DNA of 64,000 bases from Hyunsoonleella jejuensis (GTDB taxonomy: Bacteria; Bacteroidota; Bacteroidia; Flavobacteriales; Flavobacteriaceae). The position numbers and the translations under genes were made by a program. Of the stretch, positions 33,680-46,414 are shown in pieces. The stretch spans positions 1,364,001-1,428,000 of the forward strand of contig NZ_FOFN01000001.1 of NCBI RefSeq assembly GCF_900111025.1. The letters are read 5' to 3'. Each line of letters begins with the position of its first letter. Position 1 is the first letter of the stretch. Under the pieces are notes generated by a model. That model worked only from the letters and a program-made list of their open reading frames with translations. It did not search any database and was not told the DNA's origin.

Positions 33680-34867
33680 ATGGCAAAGGCAACTTTCGAT
33701 CGTTCAAAACCACACTTAAACATTGGTACTATTGGACACGTAGATCACGGTAAAACAACTTTAACTGCTGCTATTACTAAAGTATTAGCTGATGCAGGTT
33801 TTTCAGAGGCAAGATCATTCGATCAAATTGATAACGCTCCAGAAGAGAAAGAAAGAGGTATCACAATTAATACTTCACACGTAGAATATCAAACAGCAAA
33901 TCGTCACTATGCCCACGTTGACTGTCCAGGTCACGCGGATTATGTAAAGAACATGGTAACTGGTGCTGCTCAAATGGATGGAGCTATATTAGTTGTTGCT
34001 GCAACTGATGGTCCGATGCCACAAACACGTGAGCACATCCTTTTAGGTCGTCAGGTAGGTATTCCTCGTATCGTTGTTTTCTTAAACAAAGTTGATATGG
34101 TGGATGATGAAGAGCTTTTAGAGCTTGTTGATATGGAGGTAAGAGATTTATTAAACTTCTATGAGTATGATGGAGATAACGGGCCAGTTGTGTCAGGTTC
34201 TGCTTTAGGTGCACTTAACGGTGAGCAAAAATGGGTAGATACTGTAATGGAATTGATGGAAGCATGTGATACTTGGATTGAAGAGCCAGTTCGTGATATG
34301 GATAAGCCTTTCTTAATGCCTATTGAAGATGTGTTCTCTATTACAGGTCGTGGTACTGTTGCTACTGGTAGAATTGAGACTGGTGTAGCTAATACAGGAG
34401 ATCCTGTAGAAATCATTGGTATGGGAGCTGAAAAATTAACTTCTACTATCACTGGTATTGAGATGTTCCGTCAAATATTAGATAGAGGAGAAGCTGGAGA
34501 TAACGCTGGTATTTTATTAAGAGGTATTGAGAAAACTCAAATCTCAAGAGGTATGGTTATCACTAAACCAGGTTCTGTAACACCGCATGCTAAATTCAAA
34601 GCAGAGGTTTATATCCTTAAAAAAGAAGAAGGTGGACGTCACACTCCATTCCATAATAACTACCGTCCTCAGTTCTACGTTCGTACAACTGACGTTACTG
34701 GAAACATTGCGCTTCCTGATGGAGTTGAAATGGTAATGCCTGGAGATAACTTAACTATTACTGTTGAGTTAATTCAACCAATTGCTATGAACGTAGGTTT
34801 ACGTTTCGCTATCCGTGAAGGAGGTAGAACAGTTGGTGCAGGTCAGGTAACTGAGATTTTAGACTAA
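33680..34867 (+). CDS. tuf: Elongation factor Tu
   Basis: The 395-residue GTPase has G1 GHVDHGKTT (near 19-27), effector region [10 protein letters not shown]3 [12 protein letters not shown] and G4 NKVDM, then domains 2 and 3 ([41 protein letters not shown]). It delivers aminoacyl-tRNA to the ribosome. It is flanked by four tRNAs upstream and tRNA-Trp downstream, and a hairpin terminator separates it from the latter. Only one tuf copy is in this window. Confidence 0.99.
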   Translation: MAKATFDRSKPHLNIGTIGHVDHGKTTLTAAITKVLADAGFSEARSFDQIDNAPEEKERGITINTSHVEYQTANRHYAHVDCPGHADYVKNMVTGAAQMDGAILVVAATDGPMPQTREHILLGRQVGIPRIVVFLNKVDMVDDEELLELVDMEVRDLLNFYEYDGDNGPVVSGSALGALNGEQKWVDTVMELMEACDTWIEEPVRDMDKPFLMPIEDVFSITGRGTVATGRIETGVANTGDPVEIIGMGAEKLTSTITGIEMFRQILDRGEAGDNAGILLRGIEKTQISRGMVITKPGSVTPHAKFKAEVYILKKEEGGRHTPFHNNYRPQFYVRTTDVTGNIALPDGVEMVMPGDNLTITVELIQPIAMNVGLRFAIREGGRTVGAGQVTEILD

Positions 34868-34897
34868 ACACTAGTTTAATATAAAATAAGAACTCAA

Positions 34898-34926
34898 GGT
34901 ATCACGCCAGCGGCGTGATGCCTTTT
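34898..34926 (+). terminator. Hairpin terminator or attenuator between tuf and tRNA-Trp
   Basis: GGTATCACGCC pairs with GGCGTGATGCC over a 3-nt loop and is followed by TTTT. The short T-run suggests partial termination, lowering expression of the downstream tRNA-Trp and secE-rpoC genes relative to tuf. Confidence 0.75.
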
Positions 34927-34937
34927 GACTTATATTT

Positions 34938-35010
34938 ACGGGTTTAGCTCAGTTGGTAGAGCACTGGTCTCCAAAACCAGGTGTCGGGAGTTCGAGTCTC
35001 TCAACCCGTG
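34938..35010 (+). tRNA. tRNA-Trp (anticodon CCA)
   Basis: The acceptor stem is ACGGGTT / AACCCGT and the anticodon loop CTCCAAA. The length is 73 nt. It lies between tuf and secE. Confidence 0.97.
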
Positions 35011-35077
35011 CTAATAAAATCGGGTAGATATACTCAATAGTTAAAATAGGATGTAATTCCTAGAAAAAAGAAATTAA

Positions 35078-35272
35078 ATGGCTGGAATTGTAACATACGT
35101 AAAAGAATCGTTCGGTGAACTTAAAAATAATGTGACATGGCCTTCATGGGCAGAGGCGCAAAGTTTAACAGTTTTAGTAGCTGTGTTTTCAATTATATTC
35201 TCCTTAGCAATTTGGGGAGTAGATACAGTTTTCAGCAAGGTGATAACGGCTTACTTTGATTTAATTAAATAA
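35078..35272 (+). CDS. secE: Preprotein translocase subunit SecE
   Basis: The 64-residue protein has an amphipathic start (IVTYVKESFGELKNNVTWPSW, shown as ESFGELKNNVTWPSW) and one membrane helix (LTVLVAVFSIIFSLAIWGV). This single-helix form is the usual bacterial SecE. It clamps SecY in the inner-membrane translocon and is coupled to nusG 11 nt downstream. Confidence 0.97.
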   Translation: MAGIVTYVKESFGELKNNVTWPSWAEAQSLTVLVAVFSIIFSLAIWGVDTVFSKVITAYFDLIK

Positions 35273-35283
35273 AAGGGTTTTTT

Positions 35284-35838
35284 ATGTCTGAAGTAAGTGA
35301 AAAAAAGTGGTACGTTGTTAGAGCTGTAAGTGGTCAGGAAAACAAAATCAAAACATATATCGAGAATGAAATTGCTCGATTAGGTTTGCAAGATTATGTT
35401 GATCAAGTTTTAGTACCTACCGAAAAGGTAATACAAATTCGTAATGGAAAAAAAATCCAAAAGGAAAAAGTATTTTTCCCAGGATATATTATGATTCAAG
35501 CGAATTTAACTGGAGAGGTGCCTCACATCATTAAAGGAATAACTAATGTAATTGGTTTCTTGGGAGAAACAAAAGGTGGAGACCCTGTGCCATTGAGACA
35601 ATCTGAAGTGAACAGAATGCTAGGTAAGGTGGATGAATTGGCCGTTGACGATAATGTTCATGTGGCAATTCCATTTACTAAAGGAGAAACTGTTAAAGTA
35701 ATTGATGGTCCATTCAACGGATTTGATGGTACTATCGAAAACATAAATGAAGAAAAGCGCAAGCTTGAAGTGATGGTCAAGATTTTCGGAAGAAAAACAC
35801 CATTGGAATTAAGTTATATGCAAGTAGAGAAAATTTAA
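35284..35838 (+). CDS. nusG: Transcription termination/antitermination factor NusG
   Basis: The 184-residue protein has an NGN domain (KKWYVVRAVSGQENKIKTYI; KVFFPGYIMIQANL) and a C-terminal KOW domain (KGETVKVIDGPFNGFDGTI). It binds the RNA polymerase clamp and couples it to the ribosome or Rho. It sits in the conserved secE-nusG-rplK order. Confidence 0.98.
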   Translation: MSEVSEKKWYVVRAVSGQENKIKTYIENEIARLGLQDYVDQVLVPTEKVIQIRNGKKIQKEKVFFPGYIMIQANLTGEVPHIIKGITNVIGFLGETKGGDPVPLRQSEVNRMLGKVDELAVDDNVHVAIPFTKGETVKVIDGPFNGFDGTIENINEEKRKLEVMVKIFGRKTPLELSYMQVEKI

Positions 35839-35905
35839 TAATTGTTACATATCCAGATAAGTTTAGAGCTTCCAAACTAATCTTATCAAATTTAAATTTT
35901 AAAAC

Positions 35906-36343
35906 ATGGCAAAAGAGTTAGGTAAAGTAGTTAAGCTACAAGTTAGGGGAGGTGCTGCGAATCCATCGCCACCGGTTGGACCCGCTCTAGGTGCTGCTGG
36001 AGTAAACATTATGGAGTTCTGTAAGCAATTTAATGCTAGAACTCAAGATAAAGCAGGTAAAGTATTACCTGTTGTTATTAGTGTTTACAAGGACAAGTCT
36101 TTCGATTTCGTAATCAAGACGCCACCAGCTGCAGTACAATTATTAGAAGCGGCCAAGGTGAAAAAGGGTTCAGGCGAACCAAACCGAAAAAAAGTAGCTA
36201 AAGTGTCTTGGGACCAAGTTAAAACCATTGCGGAAGACAAAATGCAGGATTTGAATGCATTTACTGTTGAGTCTGCTATGAAAATGGTTGCTGGAACTGC
36301 AAGATCAATGGGAATCACTGTAACAGGGAAATTCCCTTCTTAA
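35906..36343 (+). CDS. rplK: 50S ribosomal protein uL11
   Basis: The 145-residue protein has [20 protein letters not shown] at the N-terminus, the [10 protein letters not shown] segment and the RNA-binding C-terminal domain ([30 protein letters not shown]). It forms the L11 stalk base. It is 21 nt before rplA. Confidence 0.99.
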   Translation: MAKELGKVVKLQVRGGAANPSPPVGPALGAAGVNIMEFCKQFNARTQDKAGKVLPVVISVYKDKSFDFVIKTPPAAVQLLEAAKVKKGSGEPNRKKVAKVSWDQVKTIAEDKMQDLNAFTVESAMKMVAGTARSMGITVTGKFPS

Positions 36344-36363
36344 TCTATTAAAGACATTAGAAA

Positions 36364-37053
36364 ATGGCAAGATTAACAAAAAAGCAAAAAGAGGCTTTAG
36401 CGAAAATAGAAAAGGGAAAACTGTATTCTGTTGATGAAGCGTCTGCATTAATCAAAGAAATTACCAATACTAAATTTGATGCATCTGTTGATTTAGCAGT
36501 GCGTTTAGGAGTAGATCCTAGAAAAGCAAATCAAATGGTAAGAGGTGTTGTATCTCTTCCTCATGGTACTGGTAAAGACATGAAAGTATTAGCATTAGTA
36601 ACACCAGATAAAGAAGCCGAGGCTAAAGAAGCAGGAGCTGATTACGTAGGTTTAGATGAATACCTTGATAAAATTAAAGGTGGCTGGACAGACGTTGATG
36701 TTATTATTACTATGCCAAGTGTAATGGGTAAATTGGGTCCTTTAGGACGTGTATTAGGTCCTCGTGGTTTAATGCCTAACCCAAAAACTGGTACAGTGAC
36801 TATGGATGTTGCAAAAGCGGTTAGCGAAGTTAAAGCTGGTAAAATTGACTTTAAAGTTGATAAAACTGGTATTGTACACGCAGCTATTGGTAAAGCATCA
36901 TTTAGTGCTGATAAAATTGCGGGTAACGCAAATGAATTATTACAAACATTACTAAAATTAAAACCAACTACTGCAAAGGGTACTTATGTGAAGAGCATTT
37001 TCATGTCTTCAACCATGAGTCCTAGTGTTGCAATAGATCCTAAAATTGGTTAA
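36364..37053 (+). CDS. rplA: 50S ribosomal protein uL1
   Basis: The 229-residue protein has [55 protein letters not shown] and [20 protein letters not shown]. It binds 23S rRNA at the E-site stalk and represses the rplK-rplA mRNA in other bacteria. Confidence 0.99.
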   Translation: MARLTKKQKEALAKIEKGKLYSVDEASALIKEITNTKFDASVDLAVRLGVDPRKANQMVRGVVSLPHGTGKDMKVLALVTPDKEAEAKEAGADYVGLDEYLDKIKGGWTDVDVIITMPSVMGKLGPLGRVLGPRGLMPNPKTGTVTMDVAKAVSEVKAGKIDFKVDKTGIVHAAIGKASFSADKIAGNANELLQTLLKLKPTTAKGTYVKSIFMSSTMSPSVAIDPKIG

Positions 37054-37073
37054 TTAGTTAAATAACTTTTATT

Positions 37074-37595
37074 ATGACAAGAGAAGAAAAATCGCAAGTA
37101 ATTCAAGACTTAACTGCACAATTAACCGATAACGCTAATATATACTTAGCAGATATTTCAGGATTAAATGCAGGTTCTACTTCAGACTTACGTCGTGCTT
37201 GTTTTAAGGCAAACGTTAGTATGGCAGTGGTTAAGAATACATTACTTGAAAAAGCAATGGAGGCTTCAGATAAAGAATTTGGAGAACTTCCAACGGTTTT
37301 AAAAGGTAACACTTCAGTAATGTATTCTGAAACTGGTAATGCGCCAGCTAAAGTAATTAAAGCTTTTAGAAAAAAATCAGAGAAACCTTTACTAAAAGGA
37401 GCTTTTATTGAGGAGGCAATTTACATTGGTGATGACCAGTTAGATATGTTGGTAGATATCAAGTCTAGAGAAGAGTTGATAGGTGAGATTGTTACATTAT
37501 TACAATCGCCTGCTAAGAATGTTATTTCAGCACTTAAATCAGGTGGTGGAACATTGGCAGGTATCATTAAAACTTTATCCGAAAAAGAAGGATAA
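37074..37595 (+). CDS. rplJ: 50S ribosomal protein uL10
   Basis: The 173-residue protein has MTREEKSQVIQDLTAQLTD, YLADISGLNAGSTSDLRRAC and AVVKNTLLEKAME, with a C-terminal helix (PAKNVISALKSGGGTLAGII) that recruits bL12 dimers. It is followed by rplL after 63 nt. Confidence 0.99.
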   Translation: MTREEKSQVIQDLTAQLTDNANIYLADISGLNAGSTSDLRRACFKANVSMAVVKNTLLEKAMEASDKEFGELPTVLKGNTSVMYSETGNAPAKVIKAFRKKSEKPLLKGAFIEEAIYIGDDQLDMLVDIKSREELIGEIVTLLQSPAKNVISALKSGGGTLAGIIKTLSEKEG

Positions 37596-37658
37596 ACAAA
37601 CAAGTACGCACTTTTTACAATTATATTATTATTAAAACATTTTTAAAACGATAGAAAA

Positions 37659-38039
37659 ATGGCAGATTTAAAAGATTTCGCAGAACAATTAGTTAACTTA
37701 ACAGTAAAAGAAGTTAATGAGTTAGCTACTATATTAAAAGATGAGTATGGTATCGAGCCTGCTGCTGCAGCTGTAGCTGTAGCTGCTGGTGGAGGTGCTG
37801 CAGGTGGTGGAGAAGCCGCTGAAGAAAAATCAGAATTTGATGTAATCCTTAAAGCCGCTGGTGGTTCTAAACTAGCTGTTGTAAAATTAGTTAAGGAATT
37901 AACTGGTTTAGGATTAAAAGAAGCTAAAGGTCTTGTAGACGAGGCTCCTTCAGCAATTAAAGAAGGTGTTGCTAAAGACGAAGCTGAAGCTCTTAAAGCT
38001 CAATTAGAAGAGGCAGGAGCAGAGGTTGAGCTTAAGTAA
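37659..38039 (+). CDS. rplL: 50S ribosomal protein bL12 (L7/L12)
   Basis: The 126-residue acidic protein has an N-terminal dimerisation helix pair ([20 protein letters not shown]), an Ala/Gly hinge ([19 protein letters not shown]) and a C-terminal domain ([37 protein letters not shown]). It binds translation factors. The gap to rpoB holds two hairpins. Confidence 0.99.
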   Translation: MADLKDFAEQLVNLTVKEVNELATILKDEYGIEPAAAAVAVAAGGGAAGGGEAAEEKSEFDVILKAAGGSKLAVVKLVKELTGLGLKEAKGLVDEAPSAIKEGVAKDEAEALKAQLEEAGAEVELK

Positions 38040-38062
38040 GCTTAATTACTCAACAATACAAA

Positions 38063-38131
38063 GGTTTAGGTTTATCCCGCGAAGGCGGGATATCGCCTAG
38101 ACCATTTTGCGTATATAACCATATACGCAAA
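38063..38131 (+). promoter_or_regulatory. Tandem hairpins in the rplL-rpoB spacer (attenuator or processing site)
   Basis: Hairpin 1 (38063-38103) has a lower stem GGTTTAGG / CCTAGACC and an upper stem TATCCCGC / GCGGGATA closed by GAAG. Hairpin 2 (38106-38131) has a perfect 11-bp stem TTTGCGTATAT / ATATACGCAAA with a 4-nt loop. Neither has a T-run. In Escherichia coli the same spacer holds an attenuator and an RNase III site, so a role in setting the ribosomal-protein to polymerase ratio is likely. Confidence 0.65.
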
Positions 38132-38233
38132 TAAATTGAAAAAACAGTCTGTTTATTAGGTTTAAAATTTGGCTGTTTCTCTAGTGTTTAAAAGCACTAT
38201 CAAAATATTTTTTAATCAAAATTCCGTCCATTG

Positions 38234-41200
38234 ATGTTGTCAACACAAGCTGAAAGATTAAATTTCTCCTCTATTGTAAATAGAACGGAATATCCAGATT
38301 TCTTGGATATTCAGATTAAATCCTTCCAGGATTTTTTCCAATTAGAAACAAAATCTGAAGAAAGAGGTGATGAAGGGTTATACAATACCTTCATGGAAAA
38401 CTTTCCAATTACAGATTCTCGTAATCAATTCGTATTAGAATTTTTAGATTACTTTGTTGATCCGCCAAGATATGCTATTGAAGAGTGTATTGAAAGAGGA
38501 TTAACGTATAGCGTTCCGCTAAAAGCAAGGCTAAAGTTATACTGTACAGATCCTGAACATGAAGATTTCGAAACCATCGTTCAAGATGTTTATTTAGGAA
38601 CTATACCTTACATGACGCCAAGTGGTACTTTTGTTATCAATGGTGCAGAACGTGTTGTGGTGTCTCAGTTGCACCGTTCACCAGGGGTGTTCTTCGGTCA
38701 GTCTTTCCATGCAAATGGTACAAAATTATATTCAGCAAGGGTAATTCCTTTCAAAGGGTCTTGGATAGAATTTGCTACTGATATCAATCAGGTAATGTAT
38801 GCCTATATTGATAGAAAGAAAAAATTACCTGTTACAACTTTATTCCGTGCGATTGGTTTCGAGCGCGATAAAGATATTTTAGAGATTTTTGACTTAGCTG
38901 AAGAAGCTAAAGTTTCTAAAACAGGTTTAAAGAAATACTTAGGACGAAAGCTAGCGGCACGTGTATTAAACACTTGGCATGAGGATTTTGTTGATGAAGA
39001 TACAGGTGAAGTAGTATCCATCGAGCGTAACGAGATTGTACTTGATCGTGATACTATTCTTGATAAAGAAAATATTGAAGAAATTCTTGAAGCAGGTGTA
39101 AAAACCATCTTGTTGCACAAAGAAAGCAATGAGCAAGGAGATTATGCTATTATTCACAATACACTTCAAAAAGATCCAACAAACTCTGAAAAAGAGGCTG
39201 TTGAGCACATCTATAGACAACTACGTAACGCAGAACCACCAGATGAGGAAACTGCGCGTGGTATTATAGACAAGTTATTCTTTTCAGACCAACGTTACTC
39301 TTTAGGTGAGGTAGGTCGTTACAGAATGAACAAGAAATTAGGTCTTGATATTGGAATGGACAAGCAAGTGTTGACCAAGGAAGATATCATTACTATCATA
39401 AAATATTTAATTGAGTTAATCAATTCTAAAGCAGAGATTGATGATATTGATCACTTATCAAACCGTCGTGTACGTACAGTAGGTGAGCAATTATCCTCTC
39501 AGTTTGGTGTTGGTTTAGCACGTATGGCTCGTACAATTCGTGAGCGTATGAACGTTCGTGATAACGAGGTGTTTACGCCTATAGATTTAATTAACGCGAA
39601 GACATTATCTTCTGTAATTAACTCATTCTTTGGAACAAACCAGTTGTCTCAGTTTATGGATCAAACCAATCCATTAGCGGAGATTACGCATAAGCGTCGT
39701 TTATCGGCTTTAGGACCTGGAGGTCTTTCAAGAGAAAGAGCAGGCTTCGAGGTACGTGACGTTCACTATACGCATTACGGGCGATTATGTCCTATTGAAA
39801 CGCCAGAAGGACCAAATATTGGTTTGATTTCTTCACTTTCAGTATATGCGAAAGTGAATTCTATGGGATTCATTGAAACACCATACAGAAAAGTTGAAGA
39901 TGGTGTTGTAGATATCAAAAACGCACCTACGTATCTAAGTGCAGAGGAAGAAGAGGAAAAACTAATTGCACAAGCAACTATCGAAGTGGATGATAAGGGT
40001 AAAATTTTACATGATAAGGTAATTGCTCGTATGGAAGGTGACTTCCCAGTAATCGATCCTAACGATTTGCATTACACTGATGTTGCACCAAACCAAATTT
40101 CATCGATTTCAGCATCATTAATTCCTTTCTTGGAACATGATGATGCAAACCGTGCATTGATGGGATCAAACATGATGCGTCAAGCAGTGCCTTTATTGAG
40201 AGTAGATTCTCCTATTGTTGGTACAGGTTTGGAGCGTCAAGTAGCGTCAGATTCTAGAGTATTAATTAATGCTGAAGGCAATGGAGAAGTGCTTTACGTT
40301 GATGCAAACGAAATTAAAATTAGATACGACCGTACTGAAGATGAAGCTAAAGTAAGTTTTGATAGTGATATCAAATCTTATCCATTAGTGAAATTCAGAA
40401 AAACAAACCAAGGTACTTCTATTAACCTTAAACCTATTGTTGTAAAAGGTGATAAAGTAACTAAGGGACAAGTTTTATGTGAAGGATATGCAACTCAAAA
40501 AGGTGAATTAGCACTTGGTAGAAATATGAAAGTAGCCTTCATGCCTTGGAAAGGGTATAACTTTGAGGATGCAATTGTAATTTCTGAAAAAGTAGTACGT
40601 GAAGATATTTTCACATCTATTCATATTGACGAATATTCTCTTGAAGTAAGAGATACAAAATTGGGTAACGAAGAGTTAACTAATGATATTCCTAACGTTT
40701 CTGAAGAGGCTACCAAAGACTTAGATGAGCATGGTATGATTCGCGTTGGTGCTGAAGTGAAGCCTGGTGATATCTTAATTGGTAAGATTACGCCAAAAGG
40801 TGAATCTGATCCTACTCCAGAAGAGAAATTATTACGTGCTATCTTTGGTGATAAAGCTGGAGACGTAAAAGATGCTTCTTTAAAAGCTTCACCGTCATTA
40901 AATGGTGTTGTAATCGACAAGAAGTTATTCGCAAGAGCTGTAAAAGACAAGCGCAAGAGAGCACAAGATAAGGATGATATTCTAGTGTTAGAAGCACAAT
41001 ACGACAGAAAGTTTGATGAATTAAAAGAAGTTTTAGTTGAGAAACTTTTTGCTATTGTAAATGGAAAAACTGCACAAGGGATCTTTAATGATTTAGGTGA
41101 AGAAGTATTACCAAAAGGTAAAAAATTCACCTTGAAGATGTTGAATGCTGTTGATGATTATGCGCATTTAGTATCAGGAAAATGGACGACTGATGATCAT

Positions 41201-42046
41201 ACTAATCAATTGGTTTCTGAGTTAATTCATAACTATAAGATTAAGGAAAATGATTTACAAGGGGCTTTACGTCGCGAGAAGTTTACCATTTCTGTAGGTG
41301 ATGAATTACCAGCAGGTATCATCAAACTAGCTAAAGTTTACATCGCTAAGAAGCGTAAGCTTAAAGTAGGTGATAAAATGGCAGGACGTCACGGTAACAA
41401 AGGTATTGTGGCTCGTATTGTTCGTCAAGAAGATATGCCATTCTTAGAAGATGGAACTCCTGTAGATATCGTATTAAATCCACTTGGTGTACCGTCTCGT
41501 ATGAACATCGGACAGATCTATGAAACTGTATTAGGATGGGCAGGTCAAAAATTAGGTCAAAAATATGCAACACCAATTTTTGATGGTGCAAATATTGACC
41601 AAATTAATGCCTTAACTGATGAAGCAGGTATTCCAAGATATGGACACACGTATTTATATGATGGTGGAACTGGAGATCGTTTTGATCAACCAGCTACTGT
41701 TGGTGTGATTTACATGCTGAAATTAGGACATATGGTTGACGATAAAATGCACGCACGTTCTATCGGACCGTACTCATTAATTACGCAACAACCGCTTGGT
41801 GGTAAAGCACAGTTTGGTGGTCAGCGTTTTGGTGAGATGGAAGTTTGGGCACTTGAAGCTTATGGTGCATCAAGTACCTTACGTGAGATCTTAACTGTAA
41901 AATCTGATGATGTAATTGGTAGAGCTAAAACATACGAAAGTATAGTAAAAGGTGAACCAATGCCAGATCCAGGTTTACCAGAATCTTTCAACGTATTAAT
42001 GCACGAATTGAAAGGTTTAGGTTTAGACATCAGATTAGAGGAGTAG
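38234..42046 (+). CDS. rpoB: DNA-directed RNA polymerase beta subunit
   Basis: The beta subunit of 1270 residues has [17 protein letters not shown] near the start, the rifampicin-pocket region ([39 protein letters not shown]) and the catalytic C-terminal part ([51 protein letters not shown]). I chose the ATG at 38234; the codon before it is TTG. The visible rifampicin residues look wild type ([14 protein letters not shown]). rpoC follows after 32 nt. Confidence 0.99.
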   Translation: MLSTQAERLNFSSIVNRTEYPDFLDIQIKSFQDFFQLETKSEERGDEGLYNTFMENFPITDSRNQFVLEFLDYFVDPPRYAIEECIERGLTYSVPLKARLKLYCTDPEHEDFETIVQDVYLGTIPYMTPSGTFVINGAERVVVSQLHRSPGVFFGQSFHANGTKLYSARVIPFKGSWIEFATDINQVMYAYIDRKKKLPVTTLFRAIGFERDKDILEIFDLAEEAKVSKTGLKKYLGRKLAARVLNTWHEDFVDEDTGEVVSIERNEIVLDRDTILDKENIEEILEAGVKTILLHKESNEQGDYAIIHNTLQKDPTNSEKEAVEHIYRQLRNAEPPDEETARGIIDKLFFSDQRYSLGEVGRYRMNKKLGLDIGMDKQVLTKEDIITIIKYLIELINSKAEIDDIDHLSNRRVRTVGEQLSSQFGVGLARMARTIRERMNVRDNEVFTPIDLINAKTLSSVINSFFGTNQLSQFMDQTNPLAEITHKRRLSALGPGGLSRERAGFEVRDVHYTHYGRLCPIETPEGPNIGLISSLSVYAKVNSMGFIETPYRKVEDGVVDIKNAPTYLSAEEEEEKLIAQATIEVDDKGKILHDKVIARMEGDFPVIDPNDLHYTDVAPNQISSISASLIPFLEHDDANRALMGSNMMRQAVPLLRVDSPIVGTGLERQVASDSRVLINAEGNGEVLYVDANEIKIRYDRTEDEAKVSFDSDIKSYPLVKFRKTNQGTSINLKPIVVKGDKVTKGQVLCEGYATQKGELALGRNMKVAFMPWKGYNFEDAIVISEKVVREDIFTSIHIDEYSLEVRDTKLGNEELTNDIPNVSEEATKDLDEHGMIRVGAEVKPGDILIGKITPKGESDPTPEEKLLRAIFGDKAGDVKDASLKASPSLNGVVIDKKLFARAVKDKRKRAQDKDDILVLEAQYDRKFDELKEVLVEKLFAIVNGKTAQGIFNDLGEEVLPKGKKFTLKMLNAVDDYAHLVSGKWTTDDHTNQLVSELIHNYKIKENDLQGALRREKFTISVGDELPAGIIKLAKVYIAKKRKLKVGDKMAGRHGNKGIVARIVRQEDMPFLEDGTPVDIVLNPLGVPSRMNIGQIYETVLGWAGQKLGQKYATPIFDGANIDQINALTDEAGIPRYGHTYLYDGGTGDRFDQPATVGVIYMLKLGHMVDDKMHARSIGPYSLITQQPLGGKAQFGGQRFGEMEVWALEAYGASSTLREILTVKSDDVIGRAKTYESIVKGEPMPDPGLPESFNVLMHELKGLGLDIRLEE

Positions 42047-42078
42047 TTAATTAATTAAATTCATTTCAACCATATATT

Positions 42079-45000
42079 ATGGCAAGAAAACAAGATAAAA
42101 ATACAGTTAAGAGATTTAATAAAATCTCAATTGGTTTAGCATCACCAGAGTCTATTTTAGCAGAGTCTAGAGGTGAAGTTTTAAAACCAGAAACTATCAA
42201 TTATCGAACGCACAAACCAGAACGTGATGGTTTGTTTTGTGAGCGTATTTTTGGTCCTGTAAAGGATTATGAATGTGCTTGTGGAAAGTATAAAAGAATT
42301 CGCTACAAAGGTATTGTATGTGACCGTTGTGGTGTTGAAGTAACTGAAAAGAAAGTACGTCGTGATCGCGTAGGGCACATCAATTTAGTTGTTCCTGTGG
42401 CTCACATTTGGTACTTCCGTTCGTTACCAAACAAGATTGGGTATTTATTAGGTTTACCGTCTAAGAAATTAGATATGATTATTTACTACGAACGTTACGT
42501 AGTAATCCAACCTGGTGATGCTAAAAACGAAGAAGGAGAGCCATTACAAAAAATGGATTTCCTTACTGAAGAGGAATACTTAAATATTGTTGAAGAATTA
42601 CCTCAAGAAAATCAATATTTAGAAGATTCAGACCCTAACAAGTTTATCGCTAAAATGGGAGCTGAGTGTTTAATTGATTTATTGGCACGTATCGATTTGG
42701 AAGCATTGTCTTATGAATTACGTCATAAAGCTAATACGGAAACATCAAAACAACGTAAAACTGAGGCTTTAAAGCGTTTACAAGTTGTTGAAGCATTACG
42801 TGAATCTAACAACAATAGAGAAAATCGTCCGGAGTGGATGATTATGAAGGTTGTGCCAATTATTCCGCCAGAATTACGTCCTTTAGTGCCGTTAGATGGT
42901 GGTCGTTTTGCTACATCTGATTTGAATGATTTATACCGTCGTGTAATTATTCGTAACAATCGTTTAAAAAGGTTAGTTGAGATAAAAGCACCAGAGGTGA
43001 TTTTACGTAATGAGAAACGTATGTTACAAGAATCTGTAGATTCATTGTTTGATAACACACGTAAATCATCAGCTGTAAAAACAGATTCTAACAGACCATT
43101 AAAATCATTATCAGATTCACTTAAAGGTAAGCAAGGGCGTTTCCGTCAAAACTTACTTGGTAAGCGGGTTGATTATTCTGCACGTTCTGTAATTGTTGTT
43201 GGTCCAGAATTAAAATTATATGAATGTGGATTGCCTAAAAATATGGCAGCTGAATTGTACAAGCCTTTCGTTATTAGAAAACTAATTGAAAGAGGTATTG
43301 TAAAAACAGTAAAATCTGCAAAGAAAATTATAGACAAAAGAGAGCCAGTAGTTTGGGATATCTTGGAAAACGTTCTTAAAGGACATCCAGTATTGCTAAA
43401 CCGTGCGCCAACGTTACACCGTTTAGGTATCCAAGCTTTCCAACCGAAATTAATCGAAGGAAAAGCAATCCAGTTACACCCATTAGTGTGTACTGCATTT
43501 AATGCGGATTTTGATGGTGACCAAATGGCGGTGCATTTACCGTTAGGACCAGAGGCAATCTTAGAGTGTCAACTATTAATGTTGGCATCTCATAATATTT
43601 TGAATCCAGCAAATGGTTCACCAGTTACTGTTCCTTCTCAGGATATGGTACTTGGTTTATATTATATGACTAAGGAGCGTAAATCAACTCCTGAATTACC
43701 AATTAAAGGTGAAGGCTTAACATTCTACTCTCCTGAAGAAGTAGAAATAGCTTTCAACGAGAAAAGAGTTGATCTAAATGCAGGTATCAAAGTAAGAACT
43801 ATTGATATAAATGAAGACGGGAAGTTAGATAGAATGATTGTTGAAACTACTGTAGGTCGTGTATTATTTAACCAACATGTACCACAAGCAGCAGGATATA
43901 TCAATCAGGTATTAACTAAAAAGTCTTTAAGAGATATTATTCATGGTATTCTTAAAGTAACGTCTGTACCTGAGACAGCAGAATTCCTTGATGCGATTAG
44001 AACTTTAGGTTTCAAATTTGCATTCCAAGGTGGATTATCTTTTAGTTTAGGTGATATTATTATTCCGCCAGAAAAGCAGGGAATGATTGATAAAGCTAAT
44101 GGTTTAGTTGACGGTATTACCGGAAACTATAACATGGGACTTATCACAAATAACGAACGGTACAATCAGGTTATTGATATATGGACGTCCACCAATGCTG
44201 AATTGACAGAGTTGTCAATGAAGCGTATTCGTGAAGACCAACAAGGATTTAACTCGGTGTTTATGATGCTTGATTCTGGAGCTCGTGGATCTAAAGAACA
44301 GATTCGTCAGCTTACAGGTATGCGTGGATTAATGGCGAAACCTAAAAAATCTAATGCAGGTGGTGGTGAGATTATTGAAAACCCGATTTTATCTAACTTT
44401 AAAGAAGGCCTTTCAATTTTAGAATACTTTATTTCTACCCACGGTGCACGTAAAGGACTTGCAGATACAGCGCTTAAAACGGCTGATGCAGGTTACTTAA
44501 CACGTCGTTTAGTAGATGTTTCTCAAGATGTTATCATTAACAGTGTAGACTGTGGTACATTAAGAGGTGTTGAAGTTGAGCCATTAAAGAAAAACGATGA
44601 AGTTGTAGAAACTTTAGAAGAAAGAATCGTTGGGCGTGTTGCATTGAATGATACTTATAATCCTCAAACTGATGAATTATTAGTTGCATCAGGTGAGTTA
44701 ATAGATGATAAGATTGCTAAGGCTATTGAAGACTCCCCAATTGAATCTTTAGAAGTACGCTCTCCATTAAGTTGTGAAGCTACTAAAGGTATTTGTGCTA
44801 AGTGTTACGGACGTAACCTTGCTACAGGTAAAATGGTTCAAAGAGGTGAGGCTGTAGGTGTTGTTGCAGCGCAGTCAATTGGAGAACCTGGTACACAGTT
44901 AACCTTGCGTACATTCCACGTTGGAGGTATTGCTGGTAACATTTCAGAAGAAAATAAATTAGCGGTTAAGTTTGATGGTATTGCTGAAATAGAAGATCTT

Positions 45001-46380
45001 AAAACTGTAAAAGGTGAAGATTCTGAAGGCAATATTGCAGATATCGTAATTTCTCGTACATCTGAAATTAAACTAGTTGATAAGAAGACAGGAATCACTT
45101 TAAGTACAAATAATATTCCTTATGGTTCTACTATTTTCATAGAGAATGGTCAAGAATTGAAGAAAGGCGATGTGGTTTGTCAATGGGATCCATATAACGG
45201 TGTAATCATTTCAGAATTCGCCGGTAAAGTGAGGTATGAGAACATCGAACAAGGTGTAACCTATCAGGTTGAAATAGATGAACAAACAGGTTTCCAAGAA
45301 AAAGTAATTTCTGAATCTAGAAATAAAAAGTTAATCCCAACACTTCATATTGAAGATGGTAAAGGAGAAACGATTCGTTCATACAACTTACCAGTTGGTG
45401 CTCACTTAATGATTGACGATGGTGAAAAGATTAAAGTTGGTAAAATTTTAGTAAAAATACCTCGTAAATCGGCTAAAGCTGGTGATATTACTGGTGGTCT
45501 TCCTCGTGTAACAGAGTTGTTCGAGGCACGTAACCCATCTAATCCTGCTGTAGTTAGTGAGATTGATGGTGTAGTATCTTTCGGAAAAATTAAGCGTGGT
45601 AACCGTGAAATCATTGTTGAGTCTAAATTAGGTGAGGTTAAGAAATACTTAGTAAAATTATCTAATCAAATTCTTGTTCAAGAGAATGATTATGTAAAAG
45701 CTGGTATGCCATTATCTGATGGTTCTATAACACCTAACGATATTCTTAATATCAAAGGGCCATCTGCGGTTCAACAATACTTAGTGAATGAGGTACAGGA
45801 AGTATATCGTTTACAAGGTGTGAAAATTAATGACAAGCATTTTGAGGTTGTAGTAAGACAAATGATGCGTAAAGTTAGAATTATTGATTCTGGTGATACC
45901 ATTTTCTTAGAAGATCAATTAGCTCATAAAGATGATTTTATATCAGAAAATGATGAAATTTTCGGAATGAAAGTAATTGAAGATGCTGGAGATTCTACTA
46001 ACTTAAAAGCAGGTCAGATAGTTTCACCTCGTGATTTAAGAGACGAAAACTCTATTTTACGTAGAGAAGACAAGAAACTTGTTGAAGCAAGAGATGCGAA
46101 ACCAGCAACGGCAACACCTATATTACAAGGTATTACTAGAGCTTCGCTTCAAACAAAATCATTTATTTCTGCAGCATCGTTCCAGGAAACAACAAAAGTG
46201 TTGAATGAAGCAGCAGTTGCAGGAAAAGTGGATACTTTAGAAGGATTGAAAGAAAATGTAATTGTTGGACATAGAATTCCAGCAGGTACAGGTATGAGAA
46301 ATTATACCGATATAATTGTAGGTTCTAAAGAAGAGTTTGACGAAATGATGCAGGTAAAGCAAGAGATGAATTTTAACTAA
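42079..46380 (+). CDS. rpoC: DNA-directed RNA polymerase beta' subunit
   Basis: The 1433-residue subunit has the N-terminal zinc site ([15 protein letters not shown] then CDRCGVE, near 64-90), the active-site motif [12 protein letters not shown], the bridge-helix and trigger-loop region ([31 protein letters not shown]) and a second Cys cluster ([16 protein letters not shown]). The size is typical for Bacteroidota. It is the end of the operon, closed by a terminator. Confidence 0.99.
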   Translation: MARKQDKNTVKRFNKISIGLASPESILAESRGEVLKPETINYRTHKPERDGLFCERIFGPVKDYECACGKYKRIRYKGIVCDRCGVEVTEKKVRRDRVGHINLVVPVAHIWYFRSLPNKIGYLLGLPSKKLDMIIYYERYVVIQPGDAKNEEGEPLQKMDFLTEEEYLNIVEELPQENQYLEDSDPNKFIAKMGAECLIDLLARIDLEALSYELRHKANTETSKQRKTEALKRLQVVEALRESNNNRENRPEWMIMKVVPIIPPELRPLVPLDGGRFATSDLNDLYRRVIIRNNRLKRLVEIKAPEVILRNEKRMLQESVDSLFDNTRKSSAVKTDSNRPLKSLSDSLKGKQGRFRQNLLGKRVDYSARSVIVVGPELKLYECGLPKNMAAELYKPFVIRKLIERGIVKTVKSAKKIIDKREPVVWDILENVLKGHPVLLNRAPTLHRLGIQAFQPKLIEGKAIQLHPLVCTAFNADFDGDQMAVHLPLGPEAILECQLLMLASHNILNPANGSPVTVPSQDMVLGLYYMTKERKSTPELPIKGEGLTFYSPEEVEIAFNEKRVDLNAGIKVRTIDINEDGKLDRMIVETTVGRVLFNQHVPQAAGYINQVLTKKSLRDIIHGILKVTSVPETAEFLDAIRTLGFKFAFQGGLSFSLGDIIIPPEKQGMIDKANGLVDGITGNYNMGLITNNERYNQVIDIWTSTNAELTELSMKRIREDQQGFNSVFMMLDSGARGSKEQIRQLTGMRGLMAKPKKSNAGGGEIIENPILSNFKEGLSILEYFISTHGARKGLADTALKTADAGYLTRRLVDVSQDVIINSVDCGTLRGVEVEPLKKNDEVVETLEERIVGRVALNDTYNPQTDELLVASGELIDDKIAKAIEDSPIESLEVRSPLSCEATKGICAKCYGRNLATGKMVQRGEAVGVVAAQSIGEPGTQLTLRTFHVGGIAGNISEENKLAVKFDGIAEIEDLKTVKGEDSEGNIADIVISRTSEIKLVDKKTGITLSTNNIPYGSTIFIENGQELKKGDVVCQWDPYNGVIISEFAGKVRYENIEQGVTYQVEIDEQTGFQEKVISESRNKKLIPTLHIEDGKGETIRSYNLPVGAHLMIDDGEKIKVGKILVKIPRKSAKAGDITGGLPRVTELFEARNPSNPAVVSEIDGVVSFGKIKRGNREIIVESKLGEVKKYLVKLSNQILVQENDYVKAGMPLSDGSITPNDILNIKGPSAVQQYLVNEVQEVYRLQGVKINDKHFEVVVRQMMRKVRIIDSGDTIFLEDQLAHKDDFISENDEIFGMKVIEDAGDSTNLKAGQIVSPRDLRDENSILRREDKKLVEARDAKPATATPILQGITRASLQTKSFISAASFQETTKVLNEAAVAGKVDTLEGLKENVIVGHRIPAGTGMRNYTDIIVGSKEEFDEMMQVKQEMNFN

Positions 46381-46385
46381 TTGTC

Positions 46386-46405
46386 ATTCCTGCGAAGGCA
46401 GGAAT
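46386..46405. repeat. Short palindrome (ATTCCTGC GAAG GCAGGAAT)
   Basis: An 8-bp perfect stem with a GAAG loop just after rpoC. It has the same arm-GAAG-arm plan as the upper stem in the rplL-rpoB spacer and belongs to a palindrome type common in flavobacterial intergenic DNA. Confidence 0.7.
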
Positions 46406-46414
46406 CTAAAACAT

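Noticed and set aside
33054-35010. rRNA genes near the tRNA cluster
   Set aside because: Only tRNAs, tuf and spacers are seen; there are no 16S, 23S or 5S landmarks.
38231-38236. TTG at 38231 as the rpoB start
   Set aside because: The ATG one codon later gives the usual N-terminus of flavobacterial RpoB.
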